Positions 1-11,858 of a DNA stretch of 64,000 nucleotides are shown here, piece by piece. The DNA is from Stagonosporopsis chrysanthemi (Eukaryota; Ascomycota; Dothideomycetes; Pleosporales; Didymellaceae). Under the pieces are notes generated by a model, which had not been told where the DNA came from, did no database searches, and saw only the letters and a program-made list of their open reading frames with translations. Numbering within the stretch: position 1 is the stretch's first letter; the number at the start of each line of letters is the position of its first letter. The stretch is taken from NCBI GenBank assembly GCA_022560025.1, contig JAFISE010000072.1, forward strand, positions 62,001 to 126,000. Direction: 5' to 3'. The translations under genes and the position numbers were made by a program.

Positions 1-639
1 TTCATGACTTGGCCCTCCTTGCACACAGTGTAGGGTGAGTCGAGTGTGACCTTGCCCTGGTCCAATCTCGTGGGCATGCCCCACTTCCTGATGGTGGTCT
101 CAACGCTGTGAGGCAGTGGAACGTCCTCATCGGCGGGCACTTCGCCACCCCTCGAGTGGACAACACCAGCGGGGATTGTGAAGGTCTGGGTGGCGGTCAC
201 TCCAGCACGCGCAAAGTCGGTCTGCGAGTACGCAGCGAAATACTCGAGGACATCGGCAGGCTCGCGGTTGGTGAAGAAGAGACCAACATTGCCAGCGAGG
301 TGCTTGGTGAGCTCGGAAAGGTTGGTGAGGTGCTCCTCAGCAGGCGTTATGCCCAGCGCTTTGGCCATGACCTTGGTCTTGCCGAAGAAGAATCTGCGCA
401 AATGTTACTAAAGAACTTTGTGCCTTATGATTCAGAACCTAGAATTACCGGCTGTCAGAAAATTCCGCGCGCACTTCCTTCAGATACGAGTTGCGCATGT
501 TTTCAACAGAGAAGACGAAGATGTGCTCAAAGTTGTCTGCGGCCTCTTGGACATTGGCGAAAAGCTTCTGCGAGAGCTCCTTGCCCTTCTTGTCCGTCTT
601 AGTGAGATGTACTACTCTGGCACGCTTGGATTTGGGCAT
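1..639 (-). CDS. MRT4: Ribosome assembly factor Mrt4 (3' end beyond window)
   Basis: The product is Mrt4, the nucleolar paralogue of ribosomal stalk protein P0. It holds the P0 site on pre-60S particles until P0 replaces it. The N-terminus reads MPKSKRARVVHLTKTDKKGK and continues through ENMRNSYLKEVR, which is typical of this family. A 55-bp intron (448-394, GT..CAG) interrupts an Arg codon. Exon 2 (393 to 1) resumes with FFFGKTKVMAKALG and runs in frame through the TNREPADVLEYFAAY region to the window edge, so the C-terminus is missing. The start is the ATG at 639; in-frame sequence upstream has no other ATG. MDM10 is divergent, with 221 bp between the two ATGs. Family assignment is by recognition of conserved sequence; the intron is inferred from frame and splice sites. 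Confidence 0.93.
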
Positions 640-860
640 TTTGGCGGTGTTGTGGTGGGTTGGAAGACTGGGTGTTGTCCGCTCGAAAAGTTCTGGCACA
701 AAAAAAGTCCTACGCGCAGCGGGGATAGAAGCGCCGAAGTTAGCGCGCGAGGCTGCCGCGGCTCAGTCAAGCTCCAAGGCGGCTCCACTGCATTGCCGTC
801 ACGCTTCAAGCTCTCGCACCTGTCGCTCATCGCTCAGCATGCTTCGCTCGTGACAGCGAC
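640..860. promoter_or_regulatory. Shared promoter region between MRT4 and MDM10
   Basis: This 221-bp gap separates two divergent start codons and must hold both core promoters and 5' leaders. I see no TATA box. A short A run (699-707) is the only obvious low-complexity stretch. Shared regulation of a ribosome-assembly gene and a mitochondrial gene is possible but is inference. Confidence 0.5.
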
Positions 861-2136
861 ATGTTGGATTTCATGGAGAATGTGCAGAACGCATTCTACG
901 AGGCATCACACTGGAATCTCGACAACTCGTATGGCACGCTGAACACGACGGCACGAGGTAGGGCTTGGTACACGCGGTGGCTCCATTGGCACTGACAGAG
1001 GCAGCGCTGCTCGACTTCCAGATACCCCAGGGCCTGCGCCTCCAGATATCGTCCCTCGCCGCGCCCAACTTTGCGACTTCGTACACACTGGGCAGCGTAG
1101 GAGTTGTCGATGGCTCAGTGTCCTACCTCTACTCCTCTCTGCCTCTGCGGAAGGAGTTCAAGAGCTCGCACATTGACTTGAAGAATGTCATCCGGGGATA
1201 CAAGCATGTGCAAGAACTGAGACGACCCGACGAGAACTGGTGGTGGGAGCTCTGGCATGCTGGAAAGCGGGTTGACCGCAAAAGTAAGCATGCCACAGCA
1301 TGGGCCAGATCTACAGACTGAGACAAGCAGACACGTTGCTGTACGGACAGGTGTTCCTTCCCCAATCGAGACTTGAAGCCTTGTACTTACGTCGCCTCTC
1401 GCCCACTCGGCAGCTCAGAATTGCTGCTGTCAGCGACTCAAACCTCAATAATGGGGGCACGATCCTTGCACTTCTGCAGAATGACCTGGGCAAGTACAGC
1501 ACCGAGTACATGTATAGCACGGACTCGGCGCTCATGGGCGTACGAGGTTTGTATAATTTCGGCGCAGATCCAAGGACCGCGCCGACGGAACCGACATCGG
1601 TCGATCAGGTGGAACCGGTCCATGGTCGCTTCAGCGCAGGCGCAGAGCTGTACTATGGCTTGCTGAACAAGAGTGGAGGTATCAGCACCGGCCTACGGTT
1701 TACGACATTGCCTAACCACTTGGGCTTTCCTTACACCATGACGCTTACACTGAACCCTTTGATGGGCAATCTTTCTTCCACCTATGCGGTCAAAGCTGGG
1801 TCTAGTTTGGCACTCTGCTCCCGTTTTGACTTCAACTTCTACTCCTACGAAAGCGACCTGCAGCTTGGCTGTGAGCTGTGGCGCCGCCGTAGCAGCATCG
1901 CAGATGTTGAATGGGCGGTGAAGAAACTGCGATCAGACTGGAAGCAGCCCATCGTTTCTCCAGACGACGACGTTTCTGGCGTACTGAAAGCCAAAGTGGA
2001 CCAGGATTGGCGCGTGGGAGTGCTTTGGGAAGGCAGGATCAAGGAGCTGCTCTTTACGCTTGGCGCAAGCCTAGATCTGAAGAAGCGGGAGCAGATCTTC
2101 CGATCCGTTGGCATCGAGCTGCAATACTCTTCGTGA
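861..2136 (+). CDS. MDM10: Mitochondrial distribution and morphology protein Mdm10
   Basis: Mdm10 is a mitochondrial outer-membrane beta-barrel (porin-3 fold). It anchors the ERMES endoplasmic reticulum-mitochondria tether and joins the SAM complex during Tom40 assembly. Three exons are read: 861-957, 1005-1283 and 1331-2136, with two 47-bp introns, giving 393 residues. The N-terminus (MLDFMENVQNAFYEASHWN) and the blocks ALLDFQIPQGL, FATSYTLG, VDGSVSYLYSSLPLRKEF, EALYLRRLSPTRQ, STDSALMGVRGLYNFG, GRFSAGAELYYGLLNKSGG and MTLTLNPLMGNLSSTYAVKA are strongly family-like. Exon 1 to exon 2 completes an Ala codon (R-A-LLDF). The exon 2 to 3 junction gives RVDRK-N-TLLYG; an AAG acceptor three bases upstream would add one residue and is less likely. 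There is no signal peptide, as expected for a beta-barrel. The stop is TGA at 2134-2136. Confidence 0.95.
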
Positions 2137-4648
2137 GTCTGTCAGACTGCGTAAAACACACTGTAGACGACGACATGAGTCAGCGATATAACAGCGGTGT
2201 ATGCCGCAGTCAAACTGGCGGTCAATCCAAGCTAAGCAGCAGCGATGGCCCTCCTTCTGCAGACCTTCTGGAGACCTTCTGGAAGCATGTTTCGAGAACT
2301 TTGCACGTCATAGGCCGTTTCTAAAGAGTCGCGTAGCGCGGTGGGTACTCGAGAGGCGCTCGCATTATGTATGAGCTGGGCGAACATGATTCCCATGTGG
2401 TCGTTAGTCACAGCATAAACACCCTGGTCCGGACTCGGCACTGGTACACAGTATGTAAGCACGACTGTGTTGTGGTTCCGACGGTGTGACGTTGAAACAT
2501 GGGTACGTCAGGATCATGGTTGTTCGTGGTAGGCCAATACGGGGCTGTTTAGCAGCCAAGTGCGAACGTGACACCGAGTCGAATGCATACATGCCCATAA
2601 AGAGAAACACATGCTGGAGAAAAGACATTGGGATCAGGCTTGAACGGCGGAGAAAGCTTGGAGGATGCAGCGCGTCCAGGGCCGGACGGCGAGGATGCAC
2701 TGCGGTGGAGAGTGGAGTCCGGCTGCTAGGCTCGTGTTTGTTCGCTTGCAACGCGTTCCGCCATTCATGCTGCCGTGGCTGGCGTGAGCCTTGCAGCTGG
2801 TGGCAGGGAAGTCGTTGGTAGCCAGATTGACAGCTGTAGGGCGACTAGACGCCCGCTTAGCCTGTTGCCCGATCGAAGCTCTTCGGGCCAGCGAAATTGC
2901 AGTTGACCCGTCTCGACGATGGCGAAGCTCACCAACTCGAGTCTTCTGGGAACGACTGCCTCAAATTGGGCACGATCACAGGCTGCACGGGCACCGATGC
3001 TCGATCAGGATCCCTCTCGCTATCGGCTCACCCGAGCGATCAGCGACGAGGGCCTGTTGAGAACCTGCGACCTGCTCACGATGCCAATGCGGGCCTTCTG
3101 CCGCTGGAGGTGCGCCGTCGCCGGCACATCCACAGCCCCTTGCGAGGACGAGGCACAGAGCACACAAACGAGGGAGGCGCGGCAGATGGCAGTGCGCGTC
3201 TGCTGTGCACCGCAGCGCGAACGTGTGTCGACGACAGCACGAGTGCCGTTGGATGCGGTGGATGCGGTGCGCCAGTGCGAGCACCACAGCGCTCAGCAGC
3301 AAGGCCGAGGCGCCGCCGCCCGCGCGGTGGATCGTTTCGCTTTCTGGTACGTACCTGACGCTTGCATAGCGCCCAGCGAGCTAGTGCGTGCGGCGCTCTT
3401 CACGCAACGAAGCGTGTTATGCGGCTGCCACCTCAAACAACCACTGTGTGCTGCCGTGACAGCAGAGCCTGGCGGACACCAGCTGGTCCGCCGCCAGGCT
3501 GTCGGTGACATGTGCTGCAACTCTGCGACGCTGCAACCAGGGCCGCCCGGCGTGAACGCCTCCTGAAGGAGGGTGAGCAGACCTTGGCCGGAGCGCACTT
3601 GGAGAGCTGCCACTCAGTCGCGCTGCAGCGACCAGGGTGCGAGGCCGACGCGCCTGGCTCCCCAGCGCCGTCAGCGGTGCGCTGCCCCTGGCCGTCGGAG
3701 TGCTGCGGACAGCGGACAGTGGCCACAACAGCACCGCGCAGCCCGTGGCCGGCAGCCCGCAGACTCAGGGCCGCTCGCCGCTCGCCGCCGCCCACACGTG
3801 CCAGACAAGAGGCAGCGCTCGCATCGCAGACGGGGCAGCCTCGTCCAGCGGTCGCCGTCAGCCATCGCCGTCGCCATCGCCGTCGCCATCGCCGTCGCAG
3901 GCGCTGCAGCGTGCAAGCGTGTCCAGCGTCACCGCCGGGCTTTGGCGCTGGCGTTCCAAACGGCCAGCCGTGGTGCTAAACTTGCATCCTGACGCTGCGC
4001 GTGGATGCAGCCGGTCGCGCTTGGGCTGGCGCCACGCCCGATGCGGCATGGCCCCGTTTTCCCCCCTACTCGTCGTGCTGATGCCCTTGATCTTAATCTC
4101 CCCCTTCCCCCACGACTGTCTTAATCCATCGCCTTCCGGTGTCCGCAACCTCACGTCTGGCGCGCTTGCGAAACTCTCGTCACGTTCTCTTCTCTTGTCG
4201 ACTTCTGCGAAGTGCCGCCATTCCTTTCGGCCTTTGCCCACATTCATTTCCACTCCACCCATCTTAGGCTTCTGCCTGTCCGCTCCTTAGCTTTCCCCAG
4301 CCCCGTTCCACTCCTTCCCGGCCCAGCATCGCTTTTGGACGATCCTATCTTGATACCTGCTCCCCGGCTAGCAGACTTCTTTCCTTGAAGCCTCCCTCTA
4401 CGCGCCTGGACGGTAGCTGGAGCATCGACTCACACGTGGATCCTTTGCACTCCGCGCAACTGGTTTCGCCGAACGCCTCGTAACGCTCCCATACCTTCGC
4501 CTGTCCACTTGTCTGGATCCATTACCCTCTACGACTCTTCACGAACTTGGATAGACTGAGGCGCTTAGCTCGACCGCTCCCTCCTCTACCCCCAAACTCT
4601 TCTCGAGCCACCCACCGATCCCGGTCCTGGTTCAATCGCTTGCCCAAG
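2137..4648. other. Intergenic stretch MDM10 to homeobox gene
   Basis: About 2.5 kb without a gene I can support. Open frames of 70-220 codons exist on both strands between about 2.9 and 4.3 kb, but they are Arg/Ala/Pro/Ser-rich, overlap one another and match no family I recognise; they look like chance frames in GC-rich DNA. A 12-bp repeat of alternating GCCGTC and GCCATC lies near 3863-3900. From about 4040 to 4640 the plus strand is pyrimidine-rich, as is usual for a long promoter and 5' leader of a filamentous-fungal regulator. Confidence 0.6.
3863..3900. repeat. Short GCCGTC/GCCATC tandem repeat
   Basis: Hexamers GCCATC and GCCGTC alternate about three times in perfect register, giving a 12-bp repeat period. 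It is upstream of the homeobox gene and outside any supported coding region. Confidence 0.7.
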
Positions 4649-6506
4649 ATGCAATCCACCGACGAAATGATGGAGTCCACTCCCTCGCCCTCCGCAACAG
4701 GCGGCGCGGCAACCCCTACACCCTCCTCGAGCTCGGCCGCACGCCGTCCTCCCCGCAAAAGCACCCTCACCCAGCAGCAGAAGAACCAGAAGCGCCAGAG
4801 GGCCACCCAAGATCAACTAGTCACCCTAGAGATCGAATTTAACAAGAACCCTACCCCCACCGCCGTCACCCGTGAGAGGATAGCGTCCGAGATCAACATG
4901 ACCGAACGATCAGTACAGATTTGGTTCCAGAACAGGTACGGAGAGAAACCACTACATTGATCGTCGACTAGCACTGACACGAATATAGGCGAGCCAAGAT
5001 AAAGAACATTGCCAAGAAGAGCATTGAGAACGGCGACGACTGCAACGACATCCCTGAGTCCATGCGACGATACCTTGCTCTCCAGGCCATGGAGTCTGGC
5101 AAGTCAATTGGAAGCAGCTTCCTCGGCCGCGCTGGCGGCATACCATATGGCAGCGGCATGCTCCTAAATACTGACACCAGCTCATCGAAAGTTGGTATGT
5201 GTGATGTCATCTTGTTACTACACTGAGCTTGCACTAATGATGAACAGTCATTACACATTTTTCTGTTCGCTCTCTGAGCGTTGGTAGCTGGAGGCGAGTC
5301 GGCCAATCCGCTATGGACTTGGTCATCTTCTACTCACCCGAGAAGTGCTGTATTACCTACTACATCAACAACGATTCTGCTGGCTACAAGATTGAGTATC
5401 CCTTTGCGTACATCAAGAACATCAGCCTAGACAGCGGAGACATGGCCACAAACGCAGAGGGTGCTTCTCAGCGACCAGGAGGTCTTGTTGTGGAACTGAA
5501 CCGCCCGCCGAACTTCTTTATGGACTCGTCCGGCTCAGGTGGTTTTTTCCAGTGTGGCGATTTTACCGAAGACCAGCAAGCATCGCAGGTTCTTGTCCAC
5601 CACCTCGGTGGCCACCCCAAGGTCCTGAGCGGTCAGTTGGCGAAACTCGTCTCGCTAGAAGCGTTTCAGAACCGCCATAACATGTACGACCCCCATGCCA
5701 TTGCGGTCTCGGCGCCTGTCTCGCCAATCAACTTCCGTCCTGCATCGCAACCCAACCACCTGGTCCATCCCCACAGCGGCATGTTTCATGACTCCCACCT
5801 CACGGCAGGTCCTTTCCCTCCGCGTGGCCACAAGCGCCAGCGTTCTCGCTCTGTACCCGTGGCGGTTGATTTCTCGATGCTGCGTAACCCTATGCCGTCG
5901 TTCATGATCCAGCCCGAGCCGTCACCATACATCCCGAACCCGGAGATCTTTGCCCCTGTGCCTCACTCTTCATCAGGCCCCATTGGCCCTCATCTAAGCA
6001 TTGACACCTCCGCTGGTTACGGCATGGGCGATTACCGCCAGTACCCCATGTCAGCCACAACAACAAACTCACCGTCCGAATATGGCACACCATCATACTA
6101 CTCATCTGGACCTCAGAACGATAACATCCCCGCTTCGAACTTTGGTCAGCAGTACAACATCCCACCGTACGTGCACACGCCCATGGGCCCGCCACCACAC
6201 TCGACAGCGTTGGCATCTCCCATGCCTCAAATGGGTCACCACGATCCTATCATCGCCAACCAGTCGCCACCACTCAACTCGTTTGGCCGTGATGGCTCTG
6301 CCGATGTATATCCCATGCCTCACGACCAGGGCATGTCAGATGAGACGCTTCATATGACAGACATGTACGCAAAGCAGAACCTCAACCTTCCATTCCGTTC
6401 GCCTCTGATGGAAGAGAGTGTTGATGACCTCGACATGCAAAATCTGGTCTCGTTTGGTACACTTGACCACTCGGGTCTGTCACCTGAGCATCACCACCAA
6501 ATGTAA
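4649..6506 (+). CDS. Homeobox transcription factor, Htf1/Hoy1/Phx1-like
   Basis: A nuclear DNA-binding regulator. Three exons (4649-4935, 4989-5194, 5248-6506) with two 53-bp introns encode 583 residues. The homeodomain lies at about residues 45-106 and ends in helix 3 QIWFQNRRAKIKN; the first intron splits the Arg codon of WFQNRR. After it comes a conserved fungal C-terminal block (VITHFSVRSLSVGSWRRVGQ, DLVIFYSPEKC, YYINNDSAGYKIEYPF, FFMDSSGSGGFFQCGDFTED) seen in the Htf1/Hoy1/Phx1 group, whose Pyricularia and Fusarium members are needed for conidiation. The rest is a Pro/Ser/His/Gln-rich tail with a basic RGHKRQRSRS stretch, possibly a nuclear signal. The start is the ATG at 4649 (context CCAAGATGC); in-frame upstream sequence has no ATG. 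The homeodomain call is firm. The conidiation role is inferred from the family. Confidence 0.88.
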
Positions 6507-8974
6507 TCACGTCGTGAACGTGTACATGTGGTTGTTGTCATTTTGCTCGCGCTAATACCCTGTCATTGTTGCTTTGGCGGAAGTGTCGTGACGGCCAGGC
6601 TCGCTCTTGAGACAGAAGCCGAGACCTGTTGCTGCCGCCTTCGTCGGCCTTATTCATACCTAATGTGTGTTCGCCTTTCCCTTACATATTGGCTCAGAGC
6701 GCTCGACATATTGCATCTTTTTGTTCGGACTCTTCTTCAGTCTCTTGTCGCTACCGACCTGAGAAAACCATTCAATCCACCTCTTTTTTCACAAATCTTG
6801 GTAACGCAACCTGAACGACCACTATATATAGGATCGGTTACATTTATGGCGTTGCTTGGATTTGGGAGATGGGACATGTACAGAACGGCGGACTGGTGGA
6901 ACCTGCGCCTCCACCTCATTCGGTGGTCATTGGGTCGTTGGATGGGTGGTGTTTGGAGGTTTCTGTGCTGTGCATCCACAGCAGATTTTGTGTTGAATTT
7001 TCTTGGAGTTTTTCTTCGTCTTTTCCGTTGTTTTCTTGTTGCAAGCAAGTTTCTCCTTTGTTGCTATTTCATACCCTATCGATGGCGGAGGCTGGTTTGG
7101 AGATGGTCGCAGTTTCGCTTGCGGCATCTGCTGGGGGTTCGGACGTAGCCGCTGGGCGTGCTGAAAGCTTGCTTTCTTCAATTCTTCACAGTGAAATATC
7201 TCTGCATCTGAATAAGCCAAAAACACATCATTTCAAACGTACACAACGGCTGCAGTGCGGGCAGTGGTGACAAAAGTGAAGCTCGTCTGGAGAGGGTGCG
7301 ACTTTATTATAACATATGTAGTGTGATGTTCAGTGGAAATTGAGATTGACTCGTATTCCAAACAGAGACGGTCTATCGATGGTAATCCTAATAAGCAATC
7401 ACCGGAATGACAAGCGAAGGGCTATGGGAGTGTACGATTGGTCTGCGTAGAATTGGTCAGTCAATAATGTTTAGGCCCATGTACAGGGTATGATTTGACG
7501 TGGAACGATACAGTGTCATCAAAGGTGGGAAAGGGTCTCTCGCATGCTTTGCTCGCAAACAATGGGCTCGTACGAGACGGCTCACTCTGGCCATGTGCGG
7601 CGGGCGAGATTTCCTTCAACAAAGACGGATTTTTTTTTTCGCACCAGATGCCGGACGGTCGGGCGCACTCGGCGCAAAGTCTCCAACGTGAGTACGGCGG
7701 TACGACAGACAGTGCCTGAGTTACGAGGTAGCACAGCGGCAGGCCGTGCTACATGATGGACGAGCTTTGACTTGTTTGACGGCCGGGGTCAGCGGAAGGC
7801 TGAAGGCCGTGTCACGGTGTCAGGCTGTCAGGGCTTGGGGGGGGGGCCATGGGTAATGGAAGGCTGGCCTCGGGTGATATGCTACTGTGTAAGGCTGGCC
7901 GTGCAGTAAGCACATGGTACTGTGTACGGGCAAATTGCGCTGCAAATGAAATGGGCGCTTCGGCCACAGCTCCTTGCAGCGCAAACGAACAGAACGGGTG
8001 CGGTTTGGCTGTCATGACGTGGATGCCGACCTGGCGCATCGACAACGCTGGTGCGGCATCGAGGTTCTGGGCGGTGGGCGCGATCAGCGAGGCTTCGTCT
8101 CTTCGGGCCCAAGTCAGGGGCGCTCTTCGAGGTGGCGACGGGAGCATGATGGGGCTGCTCATTTCGCGCGGGCATGCATGACAATTTTGCTCCTGAAAAG
8201 CGCGACGCCCCTTTGCAACGGCCCTGCTGCAATTGAGCTTCTTGCACGCGACCAAGGCACTCTCGCTGGCTCTGTTCCCCGATCTTGCTCGTCCTGCTCG
8301 TCCTGCTCGTCCTGCTCCTCGCGCCACTGCAGCGCCAGCCACCGCGCCGACGACGTCAACGCGAAACAGCATCGTGATTGGGGCTTGGCAAATTTGAGCT
8401 GCCAGCGACCCTGTCCCTGTGGAGCAGCACAACGGTCTGCGAGGCACTCACAACAGCTGCCGCGCCAGCAACCAGCCCCGGAAAACGGCCGCTCTGCTGT
8501 CTCTTGTTGCTGCGTCTCGCTGCTGCCCGTCTCACGTCACCCGCCCATCCGCTGGACAGGTCAGGTTCAATCACGTAGGTGGACTTTCTTAGCTTCGCGT
8601 TGCTGTGTTCGGCCATGGGCTCGGAAGTGCGCGGCATGAGAGCACCGGCGCATGGGCGCATCCAAATCATAAGCTGCTCCCACGGCGTCGGATGGCTGGC
8701 CCATCCTCTGCCCTCCGCCCTCCGCTCTCCGCTGCACGTCCACGTCCACGTCCATGTCCTCTGCCTGACCTGCCCTCCCCCCCTCCACCCCCTCACTGCC
8801 GCCAATTGCCCTACTCGCGTCGTGTGCTGACCGTCGCCCGCCCTCAGTCGAGCCCCCTTTCGCTCGCACCAACCCACCCTGCCTGCGCCGCGCTGCTCAC
8901 CGTCCACTGCAGACGAGTCGAGCCTGTAGCCAGCCGTTCCCGCCCTCTGCTCAGTACGCCCGTGGATCGCTGCC
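6507..8974. other. Intergenic stretch homeobox gene to LCB2
   Basis: About 2.5 kb with no supported gene. The first part is the likely 3' untranslated region of the homeobox gene; it includes a TATATATA tract at about 6825. An 11-base T run at about 7630 and a G run near 7838-7846 are visible. From about 8690 the plus strand is pyrimidine-rich up to the LCB2 ATG, as expected for its leader. Frames of 200-270 codons on either strand in 7.8-9.1 kb are Arg/Ala-rich, show no recognisable family and run into LCB2, so I treat them as chance. Confidence 0.6.
8288..8318. repeat. 9-bp tandem repeat (CTCGTCCTG)
   Basis: Three copies of CTCGTCCTG in a row followed by a partial copy (CTCCTCG). It is noncoding as far as I can tell and sits about 660 bp upstream of the LCB2 start. 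Confidence 0.75.
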
Positions 8975-10990
8975 ATGCCGACCAGAAGCATCAATCCGTT
9001 CGCAGCCGCCGCCTCCATCTCTTCCTCGACCGACGTCCTGCACGAGAAGCGTGAAGAGCCGCGCCGCGCCTCCTTCACCAAGGGCAACAAGTTCACTGCG
9101 CTGTTTGGCGGCGCCTCGCCCAAGGCCCGCACCGACGCTGCTGCTCTGCGCGAAGCCCTCATTGCTCAGCAGCAGGCCCTTCTGAACTCGCCCTCGCCGT
9201 CGCCGCAGCAGATCAACACCGCCTCCATATCCCTGCCGTCCATCAGCCTCACCACAGCCACCGGCGAGAAGATGCCTACCGAGCCCAAGACCCTCTTCCA
9301 GCCCCGTACGCCCGAGGAGCAGCGCCGACTGGCCCGTCAGCATGCCCAATTTGGTCCCCTGGGCTCTCAGGCGCACCGATACACGAGCAAGTTCGAGGGC
9401 GAATTCGGCGACCCTGTGGAAGACGAACCGCCATACTACTTCCTCCTCACCACCTACATCAGCTATCTGGTCTTAATAGTGTTCGGACACGTGCGCGACT
9501 TCTTCGGCAAGCGCTTCAGGAGACAGCACTACAGCCATCTGCAGGAGAAAGATGGCTACGCCCCCCTCAACAGCGACTTTGATAATTTCTACACCCGCCG
9601 ATTGAAAATGAGAATCAATGACTGCTTCTCACGACCCACAACGGGCGTGCCTGGCCGCTACATCACTCTGCTTGACCGCAAGTCCGACGACGGCAACAAC
9701 ACTTTCAAGATGACCGGCACAACAACCGAAACCCTCAACCTGAGCTCCTACAACTACCTTGGATTCGCCCAGTCTGAAGGGCCTTGCGCCGATGCAGCTG
9801 AGGCGGCCATCAGGAAGCACGGAATCACAATGGCCAGTCCTCGCGCTGACTCTGGCACATCCGAGCTTACGCTCGAGGTCGAGGATTTGATTGCCAAGTT
9901 CGTTGGCAAGCCAGCATCGATGGTCTTCTCCATGGGTTTCGTCACAAATGCCACCACCTTCCCCACAATCGTTGGCAAGGGCTGCCTCTTGATCTCGGAC
10001 GAGCTAAATCACTCCTCGATCCGATTTGGTGCTCGCCTTTCCGGAGCTATGGTCACCATGTTTAAGCACAACGACATGCGCGATCTTGAGCGCACACTGC
10101 GTGAAGCCATTTCGCAGGGTCAGCCCCGCACACACCGTCCTTGGAAGAAGATTCTGGTCGCTGTCGAAGGTCTCTACTCCATGGAAGGCACCATGTGCAA
10201 CTTACCTGGCATCATTGAGCTGAAGAAGAAATACAAGTTCTTCCTGTTCGTCGACGAGGCTCATTCCGTTGGTGGTGTTGGTCCTCGTGGACGTGGTGTC
10301 TGCGACTACTTTGGCATCTCCCCCAACGAAGTTGACCTTCTGATGGGCACGCTCACCAAGTCCTTCGGCGCCAACGGCGGCTACATTGCAGCAGACAAAG
10401 CCATTATCGACAAACTCCGCACAACCAACGCCGCTATGCTGTATGCCGAGTCTCCTGCGCCCCCCGTCCTTGTCCAGATCGCTTCCGCTCTTCGTATCAT
10501 CAATGGCGAAATTATTCCTGGTCAAGGTGAGGAGCGCCTGCAGCGTCTTAGCTTCAACTCTCGCTACTTGCGCCTTGGGTTGAAGCGTCTCGGCTACATT
10601 GTCTACGGCCATGACGACTCACCTATTATCCCTGTCATGCTGTACAACCCGGCCAAGATGCCCGCTTTCAGCCACGAAATGCTCAAGCGCAAGATCTCTG
10701 TCGTTGTCGTCGGATACCCAGCCACACCCCTTGTGTCTTCGCGCGCCCGTTTCTGCGTCAGTGCTGCGCATACCAAGGAGGACCTCGACCGTATGCTCAG
10801 CGCGTGCGACGAGGTCGGCGACATTTTGCAGCTCAAGTTCAGCTCCGGCGTCGCTGGCGGCGCGTTGCCCGACGAATTGGTCGAGAAGGCAGGCAAGCTG
10901 GGTGAGCCAAAGGAGCTGCAGCCTCCACGATGGAAGATCCAGGAAGTACTGCGTCGAGGCGTCGAGGATGTGCAATTGCCGCTGCGGTAG
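8975..10990 (+). CDS. LCB2: Serine palmitoyltransferase subunit 2 (Lcb2)
   Basis: Lcb2 is the catalytic PLP-bearing subunit of serine palmitoyltransferase. With Lcb1 it condenses L-serine and palmitoyl-CoA to 3-ketosphinganine, the first step of sphingolipid synthesis, on the ER membrane. It is a single exon of 671 residues. A Ser/Ala/Pro-rich N-terminal extension (about 1-140) precedes one membrane segment near residues 154-173 (YYFLLTTYISYLVLIVFGHV). The AOS-type fold I aminotransferase domain follows: LNLSSYNYLGFAQSEG, FVDEAHSVGGVGPRGRG (D427, H430) and GTLTKSFGANGG, with Schiff-base Lys462. The C-terminus has SRARFCVSAAHTKEDLD. The ATG at 8975 is the only start giving the full frame, in context GCTGCCATGC. 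The gene converges on EFL1. Confidence 0.97.
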   Translation: MPTRSINPFAAAASISSSTDVLHEKREEPRRASFTKGNKFTALFGGASPKARTDAAALREALIAQQQALLNSPSPSPQQINTASISLPSISLTTATGEKMPTEPKTLFQPRTPEEQRRLARQHAQFGPLGSQAHRYTSKFEGEFGDPVEDEPPYYFLLTTYISYLVLIVFGHVRDFFGKRFRRQHYSHLQEKDGYAPLNSDFDNFYTRRLKMRINDCFSRPTTGVPGRYITLLDRKSDDGNNTFKMTGTTTETLNLSSYNYLGFAQSEGPCADAAEAAIRKHGITMASPRADSGTSELTLEVEDLIAKFVGKPASMVFSMGFVTNATTFPTIVGKGCLLISDELNHSSIRFGARLSGAMVTMFKHNDMRDLERTLREAISQGQPRTHRPWKKILVAVEGLYSMEGTMCNLPGIIELKKKYKFFLFVDEAHSVGGVGPRGRGVCDYFGISPNEVDLLMGTLTKSFGANGGYIAADKAIIDKLRTTNAAMLYAESPAPPVLVQIASALRIINGEIIPGQGEERLQRLSFNSRYLRLGLKRLGYIVYGHDDSPIIPVMLYNPAKMPAFSHEMLKRKISVVVVGYPATPLVSSRARFCVSAAHTKEDLDRMLSACDEVGDILQLKFSSGVAGGALPDELVEKAGKLGEPKELQPPRWKIQEVLRRGVEDVQLPLR

Positions 10991-11858
10991 AAGCGTATCC
11001 TCTTTTCTTCGTTGTCTGCACCCTGGTCTGGTTCTCTTCGCTGGCGCGACATGATCGTTTCCCACACCTTGTTAGCATTTCTGGAGTATCAATTGGCATT
11101 TCTTGGTCTGTACGATACTCATTCTTCATACCCTCGCTGTACTACCTTGTTTTCTTCTCTCGCCACGAACCGAGCGTTCTAGGCATCTTCTTTTTCCTCT
11201 TTTACTTGGGATTTCCGAGGGTCACGCTGAGATGTGGCGTTTAGGGTCCTTGTTCCTCGAGTACAGCGACGTGGTAATCGTAATATGATGAGCGGGGCCG
11301 GGTGTATATAGACGACCTTACGATCTGGGTTGGTTCGAGGAATGAAAGATGTCTCACAATTTTTTCGTGTGTTCAGTGTCTTGCCACAGTCTACGGATAC
11401 TTTGTCTGATCGGAAATCTTGTAAATCACAACTTGTCTGCTGACCCCGACGGCAAAACATATTGTTGCTTTCTATCTCGGCAATGGCTGTTCAAGGATGC
11501 TAGAGAGAGGAGCGAGACGCGATTGCGTTGCAATACATGACACAAAGACCCGATGCTTAGTTAAATCGCCGGTGTCCAAATGCATGAATGTTCAGCCGAG
11601 TGATATAGAGAAGTGATGAACCGATATTGCTGTAGGCCAGCTGGGTTTCTGGTGACGTATATGAAGCAGTATAGGACACAGGGAATACAGAGCTGTCTGC
11701 CGCCTTTCATGTGGATGTTCCAAACCACCCAAGTCCTGCTGCGTAGCGATGTCCTATGAATACCCACCATCTCAGCCTGACTCGCCATCCCACCACTGAA
11801 CACTTTTCCTCTCATTCCACCCCTTGACCCAGAAAGCGCCTCCTCTCCATACCCCGAT
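10991..11858. other. Convergent 3' region between LCB2 and EFL1
   Basis: The tails of two convergent genes meet here. T-rich stretches follow the LCB2 stop (about 11000-11240), and GTATATAGAC occurs near 11301. No open frame here has family-like sequence. Both 3' untranslated regions presumably end inside this interval. Confidence 0.6.

Noticed and set aside
2919..4290. Several long overlapping open frames (up to 217 codons) upstream of the homeobox gene
   Set aside because: They overlap in all frames, are low-complexity Arg/Ala/Ser/Pro, and lack any family-like block; expected by chance in GC-rich DNA.
7812..9162. Minus-strand frames of 211 and 268 codons upstream of and overlapping LCB2
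   Set aside because: They run antisense through the LCB2 leader and coding start, are Arg/Ala/Gly-rich and show no recognisable domain.
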